Shown here piece after piece: positions 9,348-20,175 of a DNA stretch of 64,000 nucleotides (the stretch's first letter is position 1; each line of letters opens with the position of its first letter). The DNA is from Actinomadura oligospora ATCC 43269. GTDB taxonomy: Bacteria; Actinomycetota; Actinomycetes; Streptosporangiales; Streptosporangiaceae. The notes under the pieces are model-generated. The model was not told the DNA's origin and did no database searches. It was given only the letters and a program-made list of their open reading frames with translations. The position numbers and the translations under genes were made by a program. The stretch lies in NCBI RefSeq assembly GCF_000518265.1, contig NZ_KI912412.1, positions 186,001-250,000 of the forward strand. Direction: 5' to 3'.

Positions 9348-10280
9348 ATGATCGGAGTGCCCCAGGCGTTCGCGGACGCCACCGTCGCGCGGGAGGGCGA
9401 GCCGGGTTCCCGCTGGCTCGCCGAGCTGCCCCTGATCGTGGACGAACTGCTCGGCCGCTGGAACTGCGTCCCGGATGGCGAGGTCACGCACGGCGCCGTG
9501 GGGGTCGTCGTCCCGGTGCTCGCGCCGGACGGGCCGTCCGTCCTGAAGGTGTCGTTCCCGCATCCCGGGAACGTGCACGAACCGGACGCCTACGCCGCCT
9601 GGGCGGGCCAGGGGGCCGTCCGGCTCCACGGACGGGACGACGAACACTTCGGACTGCTCGTGGAACGGGCCTCTTCGTCCACGTTGGCCGCTCTGGGGGA
9701 CGACGAGCAGATCATCCGGATCGCGGGACGGATCAGCCGCCGCCTCGCCGTCCCCGCTCCCCCACACGTCCCCCGGCTGCGTGACCGGGCCCCCGCCTGG
9801 GCCGATCAGCTGCGCAAGGACGCGGAACAGCTGTCGCACACCCTCCCCGGCCGTGTCGTGGACGCCGCGATCTCGGCGGCGGAGGAGCTTGGCCGCGCCC
9901 AGCCGGACACCCTCGTGCACGGCGATCTGCACTCGGGGAACGTCCTGCGGGCCGACCGCGAACCCTGGCTGGCCATCGACCCCAAGGGCCTCGCGGGAGA
10001 CCCCGCCTACGACGTGGGCGCGCTCCTCAAGTCGCGGGCCCTCTCCCTCCTTCAGGCGGACGACCACGTCAGAGCCTTCGACCGCGCTCTGGACGTCTTC
10101 GCCGAGTCGGCCGAACTGGACCGCGACCGCGTCCACCGCTGGGCCCAGCTCCACGCCGTCCAAGCCGCCTTCTGGGCCCGCCGCCACGGTTTCACCGCCG
10201 CCCGCACCGGCCCGGGCCTCGACGCCATCATCGCCGCCGTCGACCACCTGGCCGAACTCCTCACCCCCCGCACCATCTGA
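9348..10280 (+). CDS. Aminoglycoside phosphotransferase (APH(6)-like) family protein
   Basis: 310 residues with the protein-kinase-like APH fold. The Brenner motif HGDLHSGNVL (about 195-204) carries the catalytic Asp and metal-binding Asn, and AIDPKGLAGDPAYDVG is the DFG-equivalent segment. The N-terminal lobe has SVLKVSFP as the likely ATP-contacting lysine. The DPKG form resembles streptomycin 6-phosphotransferases, but chromosomal actinomycete copies of this family often lack a proven resistance role, so I do not assign a drug. It ends at a perfect hairpin shared with the convergent HAD gene. Confidence 0.85.
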   Translation: MIGVPQAFADATVAREGEPGSRWLAELPLIVDELLGRWNCVPDGEVTHGAVGVVVPVLAPDGPSVLKVSFPHPGNVHEPDAYAAWAGQGAVRLHGRDDEHFGLLVERASSSTLAALGDDEQIIRIAGRISRRLAVPAPPHVPRLRDRAPAWADQLRKDAEQLSHTLPGRVVDAAISAAEELGRAQPDTLVHGDLHSGNVLRADREPWLAIDPKGLAGDPAYDVGALLKSRALSLLQADDHVRAFDRALDVFAESAELDRDRVHRWAQLHAVQAAFWARRHGFTAARTGPGLDAIIAAVDHLAELLTPRTI

Positions 10281-10499
10281 CCCGTCCGCCCCTCAAAGGA
10301 AGCCCCTGCGGTTACATGGCGACGGACGGCTACGGACGCGGATGGCAGGGCGCGTGGGCGGCGGGCGCGTCAGCGGCTGCTGCGGGGTGGGCGGGAGCCG
10401 GGGAGGTCGTCGTCGACCCAAGGGGCGTCGGACGGCCGTCCTGGGCAGATCGACGGCAATCGTGGACGGATCGGGGTCGGGGCCTGGACCAAGTGATGG

Positions 10500-10533
10500 C
10501 AGTCCTGGACTGGATGAGGGCAGTCCAGGACTG
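10500..10533. terminator. Perfect hairpin between convergent genes
   Basis: The arms CAGTCCTGGACT (10500-10511) and AGTCCAGGACTG (10522-10533) are exact complements around a 10-nt loop. The hairpin lies between the APH-like gene and the convergent HAD gene and has no T-tract, as is common for actinomycete terminators. The rest of 10281-10540 shows no convincing gene. Confidence 0.65.
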
Positions 10534-10540
10534 AGCGACG

Positions 10541-11203
10541 TCAGTTGGTCAGGGGTAGCTGGTCGAGGAGTTCCGGCAGCTTGCGCATGTCCTCGAAAAC
10601 GACCGTGCCGGGCCCCTCGAGCCAGTCGGCGGGGGTGAGGCCGCCTGCGAAGCCGAACGACCGCATTCCGGCGGCGCGCGCGGCCTGGACCCCGAACCTG
10701 CTGTCCTCGATCACCACGCACGCCTCCGGCTTCACGCCCATCTGCGCGGCGGCGAAAAGGAACAGATCGGGTTCCGGCTTGCCCCGCTCGACCTGCGTCG
10801 CGCTGAAGATCCGGCCCTCGAAGCGTGGGTACAGGCCGGTGCGGCCCAGCGTGTGCCGCATCTTGTCGTGACTGCCGCTGGACGCCACGCAGAACGGGAG
10901 GCCGATCCCGTCCAGCGCCTCCTCGATGCCCTCGACGGTGACCAGCTCGGCGTCCACCGCCTCGGCGTGGAGCCGCTTGAAGCGGCGCTCCGCCTCGACG
11001 GTCAGCTCCGGTCCGAGCTCCGCCTCGACCATCTCGTTGATGGACGCGGTGGAGCGTCCGACGAACCGCTCCATCACGTCCTGCGGGCTCATGGGCCAGC
11101 CCAGCTCGGTCAGCACCGCCGAATGCACCCGAACCGCGATGGGCTCACTGTCCACCAGCACGCCGTCGCAGTCGAAAATCACCAGTTCAACATCATTTGC
11201 CAC
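10541..11203 (-). CDS. HAD superfamily IA phosphatase (beta-phosphoglucomutase-like)
   Basis: 220 residues. Motif I is FDCDGVLVDSE with nucleophile Asp11 and acid Asp13; motif II is VASSGSHDK; motif III Lys falls in RGKPEPDLFL; motif IV is VIEDSRFGVQAA. A helical cap lies between residues 16 and 80. This is the pattern of small sugar-phosphate phosphatases and beta-phosphoglucomutases; mutase and phosphatase cannot be separated here. The GTG start at 11203 is preceded by TAGCTT and a 6-nt gap. Confidence 0.88.
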   Translation of the reverse strand: MANDVELVIFDCDGVLVDSEPIAVRVHSAVLTELGWPMSPQDVMERFVGRSTASINEMVEAELGPELTVEAERRFKRLHAEAVDAELVTVEGIEEALDGIGLPFCVASSGSHDKMRHTLGRTGLYPRFEGRIFSATQVERGKPEPDLFLFAAAQMGVKPEACVVIEDSRFGVQAARAAGMRSFGFAGGLTPADWLEGPGTVVFEDMRKLPELLDQLPLTN

Positions 11204-11209
11204 AGCGGC

Positions 11210-11215
11210 AAGCTA
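11210..11215 (-). promoter_or_regulatory. Candidate -10 element of the HAD gene
   Basis: On the minus strand TAGCTT is separated by 6 nt from the GTG start at 11203. Confidence 0.35.
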
Positions 11216-11304
11216 CAGCCACGCCCGATTTCGCGTTGACGCCGCCCGCCCGCCAGCCGCCCATCGCCTTCCTTGCCAACCGTTCCTCACCGCCGCTGAC
11301 CGGG

Positions 11305-11575
11305 CTGAAGATCCTCCGCGCCAGGCCGTCCAAACCCGGGTGTGCCTGAGGATCCTGCGCGCCGGACCGCCCGCCCGGCGAGACTGGGGAGCGTCGGGCC
11401 GGGCCGCCCGCCCCGGTGGGCCTGGGGATCACCCGCGCCGGGACGCTCACCCCGCTGAGCTGGGGATCATCCGCGCCAGACCACCCGCCCCGGTGGGCCC
11501 GGGGAGCGTCGGGCTGGACCGCCCGCCGCTCGGTGGCGAGGGGATCGTCCCGGCCGGGCGTGTGCGGGGTGCGGC
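11305..11575. repeat. Degenerate 38-41 bp tandem repeat, about seven units
   Basis: Units begin near 11305, 11346, 11384, 11422, 11460, 11499 and 11538, a 38-39 bp period (41 for the first). A typical unit opens with CTGGGGATCAYCCGCGCC and closes with CCGCCCGCCCCGGTGGG. Alternate units read GGGGAGCGTCGGG instead of GGGGATCAYCCGCG. There are no unique spacers, so this is not a CRISPR array. The stretch 11204-11645 between the divergently placed HAD and recQ genes holds no convincing gene otherwise. Confidence 0.75.
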
Positions 11576-11645
11576 GGATGTCAGCTTGCTGGTTGCCCAC
11601 GGGTTGTCTGGGGTTGTCCCTGAGTGGCGGGGTTAACGGGGCGGG

Positions 11646-13916
<2,271 letters not shown>

Positions 13917-13997
13917 GCCTCCTTGGTACCAGCCGTCGCCGACGTCCCCCCAATAGAACGGCGTTCTGTGGAAAACTCGCGCGCCACCGTCCTCGGG

Positions 13998-14594
13998 TCA
14001 GAGGATGGCGACTTCGAGGGTGCGGGGGCCGTGGACGCCTTCGATGCGGTCGGGTTCGATGTCGCTGGTGGCGGAGGGGCCGCTGATCCAGGTGAGGGGG
14101 CGTGTGGGGTCGAGGCGTTGGAGGGCTTCGGGGACGGTTCGGACGATCTGTTCTCGGTTGACGACGCAGAGGTGGTGGTCGGGGACGAGGGTGAGGGCTC
14201 GGCGGCCTTGGGCGGGGCCGCCGTCGAGGATGATCGTGCCTGTTTCGGCGATGGCGACGGCGCAGCCGGTGAGGACGCCGTCGAGTCGATCAAGCTCGGT
14301 GGCGGTGAGGGGCGGGTCGTCGCGGACGACGTCCACGCCCGACAGCCATTCCCCCGGGGTGCCGGGCGGGACCATGAGGCGTCCTCGTCCGCGCGCGAGC
14401 TCGGCGACCGGGGTGTCGAGGTGGACGAGGGCGCGGTAGTCCATGAGTCGATCCAGGAACAGTTCGACCAGGTCAGGGCCGGATCTGCTCCTCTGGTAGT
14501 CGCGTGGGACCCGCACGCTGTCGGGCGTCTCGGCCCGAGGGACGTCGGCGAGCGCCGAACGCACGCGCACGAGGATCGTTTCTCGCGAACCCAT
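13998..14594 (-). CDS. lutC: LutC, LUD-domain subunit of L-lactate oxidation complex
   Basis: 198 residues of the LUD (YkgG/LutC) family: it opens MGSRETILVRVRSAL and contains AIAETGTIILDGGP and LTLVPDHHLCVV, the conserved LUD core. LutABC together oxidise L-lactate to pyruvate using iron-sulfur clusters. The ATG at 14594 overlaps the last base of the lutB stop (TGATG), showing coupling, and the longer upstream frame is a lutB shadow. It is last in the lutA-lutB-lutC operon. Confidence 0.9.
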   Translation of the reverse strand: MGSRETILVRVRSALADVPRAETPDSVRVPRDYQRSRSGPDLVELFLDRLMDYRALVHLDTPVAELARGRGRLMVPPGTPGEWLSGVDVVRDDPPLTATELDRLDGVLTGCAVAIAETGTIILDGGPAQGRRALTLVPDHHLCVVNREQIVRTVPEALQRLDPTRPLTWISGPSATSDIEPDRIEGVHGPRTLEVAIL

Positions 14595-16003
14595 CACCGC
14601 TCCTCTCGCGAAGCCCACCAGTCGCGGAACGACTGGGGTGGGGGCGCTGGAATGTCCCTGGTGTCCGTCCAGGCCGACAAAGGGCCGGGCAGACGGCGCG
14701 GGGTGAGTCTTCGGAATCGTCCTGCCGTTCGTTGGGAAGCGGCCAGGAGCCCGGGGGACGAGAGCACCCGCCGGGCCGCGCCCATGGCCAGCTTCTCGGC
14801 CCTGTGCACGCCCGATGCGCCGATCTTCGCGCGCAGGTGAAGCAGTACCTCGGGGATGTTGATCGCGACTGGGCAGACGTCGTAGCAGGCCCCGCACAGG
14901 GTGGAGGCGTACGGGAGCGATTCGTCCAGTTCGGAGCCGAAGCCGCGAAGTTGAGGCGTCAGGATCGCGCCGATCGGGCCCGGGTAGACCGAACCGTAGG
15001 CATGGCCCCCCGCGCGCTCATACACCGGGCAGACGTTCAAGCAGGCCGAACAGCGGATGCAGCGCAGTGCTTGGCGTCCGACCGTGTCGGCCAGGGCCTT
15101 GGTGCGGCCGTTGTCCAACAGGATCAGGTGGAAGTCCTGGCCTTCGGTGGCACCGGTCCACATGGAGGTGTAGGGGTTCATGCGCTCGCCCGTGGACGAG
15201 CGCGGGAGGAGTTGCATGAACACTTCCAGGTCCTGCCAGGTCGGCACGAGCTTCTCGATCCCGACGACCGAGATCAGGGTCTCCGGGAGAGTCAGGCACA
15301 TCCGGCCGTTGCCTTCAGATTCCAGCACCACCAGAGTGCCGGTCTCAGCGACGGCGAAGTTCGCGCCCGAGATGCCGACCTTCGCCGACAGGAACCGTTC
15401 GCGCAGGTGCAGGCGCGCCGCCTCGGCCAACGCGCGCGGGTCATCGGTCAGGTCAGCGGGGGCTGGGCGGCCCCACGAGGCCATCGCGCGCTGGAAGATC
15501 TCACGGATCTCCGCCCGGTTCCGGTGAATCGCCGGGACCAGAATGTGCGACGGGAGATCGTCACCCAACTGGACGATCAGCTCCGCCAGGTCGGTCTCGT
15601 AGGCGGTGATCCCTTCCTCGGCCAGGGCCTCGTTCAGGCCGATCTCCTGCGTGGCCATGGACTTGACCTTGACGACCTCGGTCTCCCCCGTCGCGCGCAC
15701 GAGGCTGAGGACGATGCGGTTGGCCTCGGCGGCGTCGGCGGCCCAGTGAACGTGTCCACCCGCTCGCTGGACGGCCTCCTCCAGCTGCTCCAGGTACAGG
15801 TCCAGGTGGCGCAGGACACGGTTCTTCAGCGCGGCACCCGCGACACGCAACGAGGCCCAGTCGGGTTGCTCGGCCACTGCGGCCGCGCGCTTGTCGCGGA
15901 TCGTGTGCGTCGCCTTGTGCAGGTTATGCCGCAACTGCGCGTTGCCCACGGCCCTGGACGCCGCCTTCGGGAACGACGGCATCCCGACAAAAGTAGAGCT
16001 CAT
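14594..16003 (-). CDS. lutB: LutB, iron-sulfur LUD-domain subunit of L-lactate oxidation complex
   Basis: 469 residues. The N-terminal ~300 form a LUD domain (NFAVAETGTLVVLESEGNG); after that comes a ferredoxin-like segment with two 4Fe-4S motifs, CIRCSACLNVCPVY and CGACYDVCPV. The C-terminal tail ends in DWWASREER. The start at 16003 overlaps the lutA stop in ATGA. It passes electrons from lactate oxidation to the respiratory chain with LutA and LutC. Domain order and length match the family. Confidence 0.92.
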   Translation of the reverse strand: MSSTFVGMPSFPKAASRAVGNAQLRHNLHKATHTIRDKRAAAVAEQPDWASLRVAGAALKNRVLRHLDLYLEQLEEAVQRAGGHVHWAADAAEANRIVLSLVRATGETEVVKVKSMATQEIGLNEALAEEGITAYETDLAELIVQLGDDLPSHILVPAIHRNRAEIREIFQRAMASWGRPAPADLTDDPRALAEAARLHLRERFLSAKVGISGANFAVAETGTLVVLESEGNGRMCLTLPETLISVVGIEKLVPTWQDLEVFMQLLPRSSTGERMNPYTSMWTGATEGQDFHLILLDNGRTKALADTVGRQALRCIRCSACLNVCPVYERAGGHAYGSVYPGPIGAILTPQLRGFGSELDESLPYASTLCGACYDVCPVAINIPEVLLHLRAKIGASGVHRAEKLAMGAARRVLSSPGLLAASQRTAGRFRRLTPRRLPGPLSAWTDTRDIPAPPPQSFRDWWASREER

Positions 16004-16704
16004 GCCGGGTTCCCCTCCGTGGACGCCAGGATCTGTGCCAGATGCATCACTCGTACGCCCGCGCGTTCGCGGCGCATCGTCCCGCCGATATGCATCAGAC
16101 AGGAATTGTCGACAGCGCACAGGACTTCAGCGCCGGTATCGAGCACATGGCGGACCTTGTCAGTGCACATGGCCGCGGACACAGCAGGGTTCTTCAGCGA
16201 GAACGTCCCGCCGAATCCGCAGCATTCGTCGGCTCCGCCCAGTGGCAGCAAGGTCAGGCCGCGCACGGAGGAGAGGAGCGCATGGGGACGGTCTCCCACG
16301 CGCAGGGAGCGCAGCGAATGGCAGGTCGGGTGGTAGGTGACCGAATGCGGGAAATAGGCCCCAACGTCCTCCACCTTCAGGACGTCCACGAGGAACTCCG
16401 ACAGCTCGTACACACCCGAAGGCGGCTCCACGCCGAGGGTCGGGTACCAGTCGCGGACCATCGCGGCGCATGAGCCGGACGGCATGACCACCGCGTCGTA
16501 GCCGGAGAACACCTCCCCCACCCGCAGCGCCAGCGGCATCGCGTCCTCGCGGTAGCCGGTGTTGAAGTGCATCTGGCCACAACACGTCTGAGCCTCAGGG
16601 AACTCCACCCGACAACCCAGCCGCTCCAGCAACCGCACGGTCGCCCGCCCCGTCCCCGGGAACAGCGTGTCGTTGACGCAGGTCACGAACAGCGCGACGC
16701 GCAC
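16000..16704 (-). CDS. lutA: LutA, cysteine-rich (CCG) subunit of L-lactate oxidation complex
   Basis: 234 residues with two CCG domains: TCCGQMHFNTG near residue 40 and DECCGFGGTFS near 160, the ligands of the non-cubane or heterodisulfide-reductase-type clusters in GlpC/HdrB relatives. The GTG at 16704 is chosen because GGAGGTGA lies 7 nt upstream; an ATG at 16767 in the same frame is an alternative. It is first in the lutABC operon and divergent from the ThrE-type exporter gene. Confidence 0.9.
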   Translation of the reverse strand: MRVALFVTCVNDTLFPGTGRATVRLLERLGCRVEFPEAQTCCGQMHFNTGYREDAMPLALRVGEVFSGYDAVVMPSGSCAAMVRDWYPTLGVEPPSGVYELSEFLVDVLKVEDVGAYFPHSVTYHPTCHSLRSLRVGDRPHALLSSVRGLTLLPLGGADECCGFGGTFSLKNPAVSAAMCTDKVRHVLDTGAEVLCAVDNSCLMHIGGTMRRERAGVRVMHLAQILASTEGNPA

Positions 16705-16711
16705 GCTCGGA

Positions 16712-16719
16712 TCACCTCC
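16712..16719 (-). promoter_or_regulatory. Strong ribosome binding site of lutA
   Basis: GGAGGTGA on the minus strand, 7 nt before GTG at 16704; it decides the lutA start. Confidence 0.7.
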
Positions 16720-16772
16720 GGTCCCGTGGGCACGCGGGGCCGCCGACGAACCCCGCGAGATTTTCATCACCC

Positions 16773-16778
16773 AGCGTA
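16773..16778 (-). promoter_or_regulatory. Candidate -10 element of lutABC
   Basis: On the minus strand TACGCT would place transcription start near 16766, giving a leader of about 60 nt before the lutA ribosome binding site. Confidence 0.3.
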
Positions 16779-16901
16779 GCGATCATGTCACCGGCGCCCT
16801 GCGCACAGGGGTCCGGCGGGGGCGGGGCGGTATAGCACCGGTGAGGCATGGGTAGCCTGCGAGCAAGATGGTGTAAGCCGGGCGGGAGGGTTTTCTCGGG
16901 C

Positions 16902-18275
16902 ATGGGTCGGACCGTAGAACGCTTGCGGCGGAGCTGGTCGGTCCTGATGGACGCGAACCCGCCCGAACCTCCCGAGGACGAGCCCGGAGAGAGCTTCGAC
17001 CCCAGGGCGATCGAGCTGGCGCTGCGGGTCGGCGAGCTGATGCTGGCCAGCGGCGAGTCCACCGAGCGCGTGAACGAGGCGGTCCTGAGCCTCGCGATCG
17101 GCTACGAGGTCCCGCGCCCCGAGGTCCAGGTCACCTTCACCAGCATCCTGGTGTCGGCGCACCCGGGCAGTGGCGCGCCCCCGGTGACCGGCTCGCGCGC
17201 CATCCGGCGCCGGACTCCGGCCTACTGGCGGCTCGACGCCCTGCACAAGCTCGTCCAGGAGGCGTCCATCGGGATGCTGGACCTGGACGACGCGCGCACG
17301 CGGCTCAACGAGATCAAGCGCGGACGCGCGCCCTACCCGGCGTGGCTGATGGTGGTCTGCCTCGGGCTGATCGCGGCGGCCGCGTCGATGCTGGTCGGCG
17401 GCGGGCCGCTGGTCGCCGCGACCGCGTTCGTCGCGACGCTGATCAGCGACCGCACCGCCGCGTTGCTCGCCCGCCGGGGCATCGCCGAGTTCTTCCAGCT
17501 CACCGTGGCCGCAGGGATCGCCGCGACGGCCGCCGCGCTGGTCATCGCGGCGGGCCACGAGGCGCACGCGTCCACGATCGTGACCGGGGCGATCCTGGCG
17601 CTGCTGCCGGGCCGTCCGCTCGTCGCGTCCGTCCAGGACGGCATCACCGGCGACCTGGTCAGCGCGGGCGCGCGGCTGCTGGAGGTGTTCTTCATCATCG
17701 CCGCGATCGTCGCCGGGCTGGGCGTCGTGGTGTACGTGGCCGTCCGGATGAACGTGGACATCAACGTCGGCCACATGACGGCCGCGCCCGCCCTGATGAA
17801 GCCCATCCCGATCATTGCGGCGGCGGTCGTCGCGCTCACGTTCGCGGTGTTCCTCGCGGTCCCGCGCGACGTGCTCATCCCGGCGGCGCTGGGCGGCGGG
17901 CTGATCTGGGTCCTGTACGTGCTGCTGCTGAACTGGCAGGTCACGCCCGTGTTGGCGTCGGCGGTCTCCGCCGTCGTCATCGGCGTCCTGGGGAGCATGC
18001 TCGCGCGCAGGAGGAACGGGCCCTCGCTGCCGTACATCGTCCCGGCGATCTCGCCGCTGCTGCCTGGAACGCTCCTGTACCGGGGGATGGTCGAGCTCAA
18101 CACGGGATCGCCGCAGCAGGGCGCGATGAGCCTGGTGGCGGCGCTGTCGGTCGCGCTCGCCCTCGGCGCGGGCGTCAACCTCGGCGGCGAACTCGTCCGG
18201 GCGTTCCAGAGCGTGGGGTTGAGCGCTTCGGGGCGCTGGGCCCGTCCGGCGGCCCGGCGGACCCGCGGTTTCTGA
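16902..18275 (+). CDS. Threonine/serine exporter (ThrE) family membrane protein
   Basis: About 457 residues from ATG 16902 (in-frame ATGs also at 16848 and 16947). The N-terminal cytosolic ThrE domain contains RVGELMLASGESTERVNEAV and is followed by about ten hydrophobic segments from residue 145 on (for example LMVVCLGLIAAAASMLVGGG). The family exports small amino acids such as threonine and serine across the plasma membrane; the substrate here is not proven. GGGAGG about 12 nt before 16902 supports that start weakly. It is a single gene, divergent from lutABC. Confidence 0.85.
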   Translation: MGRTVERLRRSWSVLMDANPPEPPEDEPGESFDPRAIELALRVGELMLASGESTERVNEAVLSLAIGYEVPRPEVQVTFTSILVSAHPGSGAPPVTGSRAIRRRTPAYWRLDALHKLVQEASIGMLDLDDARTRLNEIKRGRAPYPAWLMVVCLGLIAAAASMLVGGGPLVAATAFVATLISDRTAALLARRGIAEFFQLTVAAGIAATAAALVIAAGHEAHASTIVTGAILALLPGRPLVASVQDGITGDLVSAGARLLEVFFIIAAIVAGLGVVVYVAVRMNVDINVGHMTAAPALMKPIPIIAAAVVALTFAVFLAVPRDVLIPAALGGGLIWVLYVLLLNWQVTPVLASAVSAVVIGVLGSMLARRRNGPSLPYIVPAISPLLPGTLLYRGMVELNTGSPQQGAMSLVAALSVALALGAGVNLGGELVRAFQSVGLSASGRWARPAARRTRGF

Positions 18276-18350
18276 CCGGTGCAGTCCATCGGCGCGCTTG
18301 GTGTTTTTGCTGGTCAGATGGGGTGTGCGGAAAATGTCGGAGGCCCGGTC

Positions 18351-18356
18351 TAGCGT
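18351..18356 (+). promoter_or_regulatory. Candidate -10 element of the small DUF6745-partner gene
   Basis: TAGCGT lies 7 nt before ATG 18364, consistent with a leaderless start. Confidence 0.4.
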
Positions 18357-18363
18357 CCTTGGC

Positions 18364-18690
18364 ATGTACCGACAGGGAGACATCCTCATCGTCCCGGTGG
18401 CCGAGGACGCGGTGCCCCAGGCTCTCCGGGAGCTGCCGCCCGCGCCGCGTGACGGGCGGGGCCGCATGGTCCTCGCGCTCGGCGAGGCCACCGGCCACGC
18501 GCACGCTCTGACCTGCGAGGGGAAGCTGCTGCACGATCCGAACCCCCTCGCGCCGGACTACCTGCACCTGCCCTCCGGCGGTCGTCTCGGGCACGAGGAG
18601 CACGCGGCGATCTCGCTGCCCAAGGGCTGGTACCGCGTGATCCGGCAGCGCGAGTACATACCGGGCGCGGTCCGCGTCGTCGCCGACTGA
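18364..18690 (+). CDS. Small protein paired with DUF6745 protein (hypothetical)
   Basis: 108 residues beginning MYRQGDILIVPVAED and predicted to be mostly beta strand. It is rich in conserved-looking His (ATGHAHAL, GHEEHAAISLPKGWYRV). No membrane segment or signal is seen. Small proteins of this type occur next to DUF6745 genes in other actinomycetes, so a joint role is likely, but no function is known. ATG 18364 is preferred to the in-frame upstream start at 18298 because of the -10-like hexamer and because the homologous-looking sequence begins with MYRQGD. Confidence 0.75.
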   Translation: MYRQGDILIVPVAEDAVPQALRELPPAPRDGRGRMVLALGEATGHAHALTCEGKLLHDPNPLAPDYLHLPSGGRLGHEEHAAISLPKGWYRVIRQREYIPGAVRVVAD

Positions 18691-18850
18691 CCGTCCAGCC
18701 CGTTTCCCCCTGACGCGCCCGCCGCCCCGACCCGCCTCAGCCGATACCTGTACCTGCCCTCGGCGCTGATCCGGCTGCGCAGCGCGTCCCCGCGCAGGTC
18801 CTCTTGGCGCATCCTCGGCTCGGCCCTTCGCGTCATCGCTCGTCCCCGCG

Positions 18851-18951
18851 CGTCCGGCGGTCCGCGTGTCCAGCGGTCCCGCGTGTCCGGCGGTCCTGTG
18901 CGTCTTGGCAGCCCCGCAGGTCACAGCAGTTCTGCAGGTCACGGCAGTCCT
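18851..18951. repeat. Cluster of short degenerate repeats before the DUF6745 gene
   Basis: CGTGTCCAGCGGTCCCG (18865-18881) recurs as CGTGTCCGGCGGTCCTG (18882-18898), with a shortened copy just before. An 18-bp unit starting GCAGGTCAC then occurs twice (18916-18933 and 18934-18951). Further CTCGTGCGTCC copies follow to about 19030. The 387-nt gap 18691-19077 holds no convincing gene besides these repeats. Confidence 0.6.
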
Positions 18952-19077
18952 GCACGGCTCGCACGTCCCAGACCTCTCGTGCGTCCCCGCGTGTTCCGGA
19001 CGTCTCGTGCGTCCTGCGGGTCTCGTGCGCCTCCGCGCTTCCTTCTTCCCCCACCCCTCATTCTTGGAGAACCGACC

Positions 19078-20154
19078 GTGAACGAGTTGGACCACGCGAA
19101 CCTGATGCTGTCCTGGGAGGCGACGGCGTTCGCCACCGGCCCGGGAGACCGGGCGCAGGCCGAGGCGGGTGTCACCGCCGCCTACACCGCCGCCGGGCTG
19201 GACGCGCCGGAGCGGTTCCTGTGGGTGGAGTCCCCCGCGCAGGGCGCCCTCGCCGCCGCCGTTCTCGCCGGGCACGCCGACGTCCTGCGCGAGGCCGGGC
19301 TGGACGTGCCGGACGTGCCGTCCGACGCGGGCGCGAGCGTGCGGGAGACCGTCCGGACGCGTCCGTGGGAGACGGCGCGCACCACCGCGTACGAGCGACT
19401 CGGGCCTCAGGAGTGGGCGCGGTCCTGGGCGCGCACGGCCGCGCCGATGTGGGACCGGGTGCAGCAGCTGGTGATCCGGATCCGGCAGGCGATCGGCGAC
19501 CTCGCCGGTGAGGAGGGCTCGCGCGCCGAGTCGGTGCTGCGGGCGGCCACCCTCGACGCGGGCCTGGGCCAGCACGACGCGGCGTGGCTGGCCCAGTTCG
19601 ACGCGCTCGGCACGCTGCCGCCCGGACTCGCCGACGTGGCGCGGAACGCGGGCTGGTGGTGGCCGTACGAGCGGCTGGTGATCATCTCCGCGCGGCCGTC
19701 GGAGCTGCACCGCGACGAGCCCGGCCGGCTGCACCGGGGCGACGGCCCGGCGCTGGCCTTCCCCGACGGTCTCGCGCTGCACGCCTGGCGCGGCATGCCG
19801 ATTCCTCCCGACTTCGTCGCGTCGCTGACCGATCTGACCGTCGAGCGCATCGGCGGCGAGAGCAACGCCGAGCTGCGGCGGGTCATGCTGGAGATCTTCG
19901 GTTACGACCGCTACCTCGCCGAGACCGGCGCCAAGCCCGTCCACAGGGACGAGACGGGCGTGCTCTGGTGCATCCGCCTGTGGGGCGACGAGGACGTCGT
20001 GATGGTCGAAGTGATCAACTCGACGCCCGAGCCGGACGGCACGTACCGCCAGTACTACCTGCGTGTCCCGCCGTCCACCCGCACCGCGCGTGAGGGCGTG
20101 GCCTGGACGTTCGGTGTGGACGCCGCCGACTACAACCCCCTCAAGCAGACCTGA
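19078..20154 (+). CDS. DUF6745 domain protein
   Basis: 358 residues with a GTG start; GGAGAA 7 nt upstream fixes it. An N-terminal helical region (about 1-170) is followed by the DUF6745 core with GWWWPYERLVIISARPSEL, the short beta-repeat-like RLHRGDGPALAFPDGLALHAWRG, and IRLWGDEDVVMVEVINSTPEPDG. The LHRDEPGRLHRGDGPAL segment is characteristic of the family. It is soluble and of unknown function. It lies 387 nt after its small partner on the same strand and is convergent with the LCP gene. Confidence 0.8.
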   Translation: MNELDHANLMLSWEATAFATGPGDRAQAEAGVTAAYTAAGLDAPERFLWVESPAQGALAAAVLAGHADVLREAGLDVPDVPSDAGASVRETVRTRPWETARTTAYERLGPQEWARSWARTAAPMWDRVQQLVIRIRQAIGDLAGEEGSRAESVLRAATLDAGLGQHDAAWLAQFDALGTLPPGLADVARNAGWWWPYERLVIISARPSELHRDEPGRLHRGDGPALAFPDGLALHAWRGMPIPPDFVASLTDLTVERIGGESNAELRRVMLEIFGYDRYLAETGAKPVHRDETGVLWCIRLWGDEDVVMVEVINSTPEPDGTYRQYYLRVPPSTRTAREGVAWTFGVDAADYNPLKQT

Positions 20155-20175
20155 CCGGCAGGCCGTCCGCGGAGA

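Noticed and set aside
9348..10280. Assigning streptomycin resistance to the APH-like protein
   Set aside because: The catalytic motifs show the fold only; chromosomal relatives often do not modify antibiotics.
10316..10534. A 72-codon frame after the phosphotransferase gene
   Set aside because: Low-complexity Gly/Ala/Trp/Arg content with no motif; its end lies in the terminator hairpin.
11305..11575. CRISPR array
   Set aside because: The period of 38-41 bp is filled by the degenerate unit itself; there are no unique spacers, no exact repeats and no cas genes.
13955..13967. SOS (LexA) box upstream of recQ
   Set aside because: AGAACG-g-CGTTCT resembles one, but the GAAC and GTTC halves are 3 nt apart rather than the usual 4.
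16788..18491. Long minus-strand frame opposite the ThrE-type exporter
   Set aside because: Shadow of a well-supported membrane protein; composition is Arg/Asp/Gln-rich low complexity.
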